Origin: Acrocarpospora macrocephala
GTDB taxonomy: Bacteria > Actinomycetota > Actinomycetes > Streptosporangiales > Streptosporangiaceae
Direction: 5' to 3'
Assembly: GCF_009687865.1 (NCBI RefSeq)
Contig: NZ_BLAE01000003.1
Span: 54,873 to 118,872, forward strand
Length of the DNA stretch: 64,000 nucleotides
The notes under the pieces are model-generated. The model searched no databases, was not told the DNA's origin, and worked only from the letters and a program-made list of their open reading frames with translations. Numbering within the stretch: the first letter of the stretch is position 1; each line of letters begins with the position of its first letter. A program made the position numbers and the translations under genes. This document shows positions 62,784 through 64,000 of the stretch, in pieces.

Positions 62784-62925
62784 GGCCCATGGTGTAGGGC
62801 ACCGTGTTGTCCGGGAGCAAGTCCGCTGGCACCCAATCGACTTTTGCGCATTTGCCCGGTTCGGCGTTGGTTGGTTCACCCGTCCAGGTACGCGTAACGA
62901 AGAAGAATCCCACCCGTGGGCGGCC
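62784..62925 (-). pseudogene. NUDIX hydrolase C-terminal remnant
   Basis: The minus strand reads RPRVGFFFVTRTWTGEP, TNAEPGKCAKVDWVPADLL and PDNTVPYTMGHG, the C-terminal half of a typical NUDIX hydrolase of the dATP or MutT kind. The NUDIX box that must precede it (GxxExE...REUxEE) is absent: upstream sequence is antisense to the cupin gene. The frame is also disturbed after GHG. It is a truncated remnant in the gap between rph and the cupin gene. Confidence 0.65.
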
Positions 62926-63030
62926 TGAAGCGACAGCTTGCGGTGGTTCGTGCCCGGTGGTGTATTGCCGAGGACGGCCGTCGCCCGCTGTACCTCCAGG
63001 TGCCTGGAACCGGGAGGTACGCTGGCCACC

Positions 63031-63372
63031 ATGCAGATCATCAAGGGTGCGGGGGAGTGGGTGCAGCCCGCCGCCGGGGCCGCCAACGACTGGGTTGAGC
63101 AGCTCAAGGTGCCAGATCTGTCCGTTGGGACGTACTGCATTCCGGCTGGCGGGGTTGATGACCAGAGTCCGCACACCGAGGATGAGATCTACGTGGTGAC
63201 CGCAGGTCGAGCCCGGGTCGTGGCGGCGAGTGGTGAGGTGGAGGTCGGTCCTGGGGCGGTGATCTTTGTTCCGGCCGGTGAGGAACACCGCTTTGTGGAC
63301 GTCACTGAGGATCTGGCTCTGTTGGTTGTGTTCGGGCCGGCCTATGGCTCGCGCACTGGGTCCCTGGCCTGA
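63031..63372 (+). CDS. cupin domain-containing protein
   Basis: A 113-residue single-domain cupin. The metal-site motif 1 is SPHTEDEIYVVTAGRARV (His, Glu) and motif 2 is VGPGAVIFVPAGEEHRFVDV. A GGGAGG box lies about 13 bases before the ATG, which is slightly far; the frame opens further up without a better site. Its function is not clear; such small cupins range from dioxygenase-like enzymes to sugar-binding proteins. Confidence 0.8.
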   Translation: MQIIKGAGEWVQPAAGAANDWVEQLKVPDLSVGTYCIPAGGVDDQSPHTEDEIYVVTAGRARVVAASGEVEVGPGAVIFVPAGEEHRFVDVTEDLALLVVFGPAYGSRTGSLA

Positions 63373-63406
63373 TGCCTCAGAGCGCTCCCGGTGACTGTCG
63401 GAGGGG

Positions 63407-64000
63407 TTAGGCGCGGGTGACGATCGGGTCGTGGTAGCCGGATGCCTGGAGTCTGAACAGGCGGGCGTAGAGGCCGTTTTGGGTCATGAGTTCGTCGTGG
63501 CGGCCGATCTCGGCGAATACGCCGTCCTGGAGGACGGCGAGCGTGTCGGCGTGCCGGATGGAGCCGAGTCGGTGGGAGACGAGCACACTTGTCTGGCCGG
63601 TTCGCAGGGTCGCTATGCGTGTGTGGACCTCGTGTTCCGCCTCCGCGTCGAGGCCGGAACTCGGCTCGTCGAGGATCAGGAGATCGCTGTCACGGCGGAG
63701 CATCGCGCGAGCGAGCGCCACCCGCTGCCATTGCCCCCCGGAAAGGAATATCCCGGTGGTGTCGCCATCTTGGTCGGGCTCGTCGATGAACAGTCGAGTC
63801 AGGAGGGTTTCGTAGCCGCGGGGTAGGGAGTGCAGCGTTTCGTCGATTCCCGCATCGTGAGCGGCGGTTTTGATGGCGATTGTGTCCTTCATGAGTTCGA
63901 GCCGCCCGATCGCGATGTTCTCCCGTGCTGACATGTCGTACGCCATGAAGTCCTGGAAGACGGCGCCTATTCTGGCTCTGAGCTCCGCAGGCTCGAAGTC
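63407..64000 (-). CDS. ABC transporter ATP-binding region, 5' part outside the window
   Basis: The last 197 residues of an ABC exporter nucleotide-binding domain. The Q-loop region VFQDFMAYDMSARENIAIG is visible at the window edge. The signature LSGGQWQRVALARAML, Walker B LLILDEPSSGLDA and switch histidine VLVSHRLGSIRHAD follow, with an exporter-like ending GRHDELM...GLYARLFRLQ. The frame is open to the edge and codes DFEPAELRARIGA before the Q-loop, so the protein begins outside. Probably a fused membrane/ATPase exporter (MsbA type). Confidence 0.9.
   Translation of the reverse strand, partial: DFEPAELRARIGAVFQDFMAYDMSARENIAIGRLELMKDTIAIKTAAHDAGIDETLHSLPRGYETLLTRLFIDEPDQDGDTTGIFLSGGQWQRVALARAMLRRDSDLLILDEPSSGLDAEAEHEVHTRIATLRTGQTSVLVSHRLGSIRHADTLAVLQDGVFAEIGRHDELMTQNGLYARLFRLQASGYHDPIVTRA

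Noticed and set aside
63373-63390. AGAGCGCTCCCG, similar to the CebR box, after the cupin stop
   Set aside because: It matches only 11 of 14 positions, is not palindromic at the edges, and lies between two gene ends.
1-64000. CRISPR arrays, insertion sequences, integrases, prophage genes
   Set aside because: I saw no spaced repeat array, no transposase or integrase motif and no long terminal inverted repeat.

Overview
The window is high-GC, about 68-70% by eye, with strong GC bias at third codon positions, GTG starts and many 4-base ATGA/GTGA overlaps between genes. The gene families (DHA2/TetR pairs, a CU044_5270-type protein next to an ECF sigma factor, a half-size XylG, an EACC1 conflict module, an NRPS/MFS fusion, a rifampin phosphotransferase with a RAE) point to a filamentous actinomycete. 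Streptosporangiales such as Nonomuraea or Actinomadura relatives seem likely, but that level is inference.

Region 1 (1-4.7 kb) is D-glucarate catabolism (kdgD, gudD and a conserved gene of unknown function) followed by two wrecked divergent genes: a LacI repressor without its DNA-binding domain and the C-terminal end of a GH78 rhamnosidase. Region 2 (4.7-9.2 kb) has a DUF1023 hydrolase/lipoprotein pair, a secreted phytase-like protein and tRNA-Cys and tRNA-Gly genes. Region 3 (9.2-17.4 kb) holds an ACT protein, a tRNA-dihydrouridine synthase, a three-gene EACC1 / caspase-VWA / kinase conflict module, a DUF3516 helicase, a deazaflavin-dependent oxidoreductase and a TetR regulator facing a DHA2 exporter.

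Region 4 (19-26 kb) is a malEFG-type maltodextrin ABC importer with CTTGCAG-like operators, then 6-phosphogluconate dehydrogenase and a secreted TIGR03118 protein. Region 5 (26-35 kb) is a divergent sugar locus: a DeoR regulator, an alpha/beta hydrolase, a sugar phosphate isomerase-like protein and a Gfo/Idh/MocA dehydrogenase facing a XylFGH-like importer and a ROK kinase. Three AAACGAA motifs lie between the two arms. Region 6 (35-41 kb) is a sulfotransferase and three secreted proteins (a metzincin with DUF11-like repeats, an HNH/DUF1524 nuclease, a lectin-like propeller).

Region 7 (42-55.8 kb) is a compact NRPS cluster: a stand-alone condensation protein facing two NRPSs (A-T-C*-T-C-A-T and C-A-T-TE-MFS) and an MbtH protein. 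The specificity residues read as Gly, Gly and Asp. The TE has a Cys nucleophile and is fused to its own MFS exporter. The divergent promoters each carry a TGGGAGCGCTCCCA-type box, the binding site of the cellobiose repressor CebR/CelR, at the predicted transcription start. This is the most interesting system in the window: a small peptide pathway that appears to be gated by cellulose breakdown products.

Region 8 (55.8-64 kb) has a pirin and TPR pair, an ECF sigma factor with a membrane partner, an MmcQ/YjbR protein, a rifampin phosphotransferase behind a rifamycin-associated element, a truncated NUDIX remnant, a cupin and the end of an ABC exporter gene that runs off the window.
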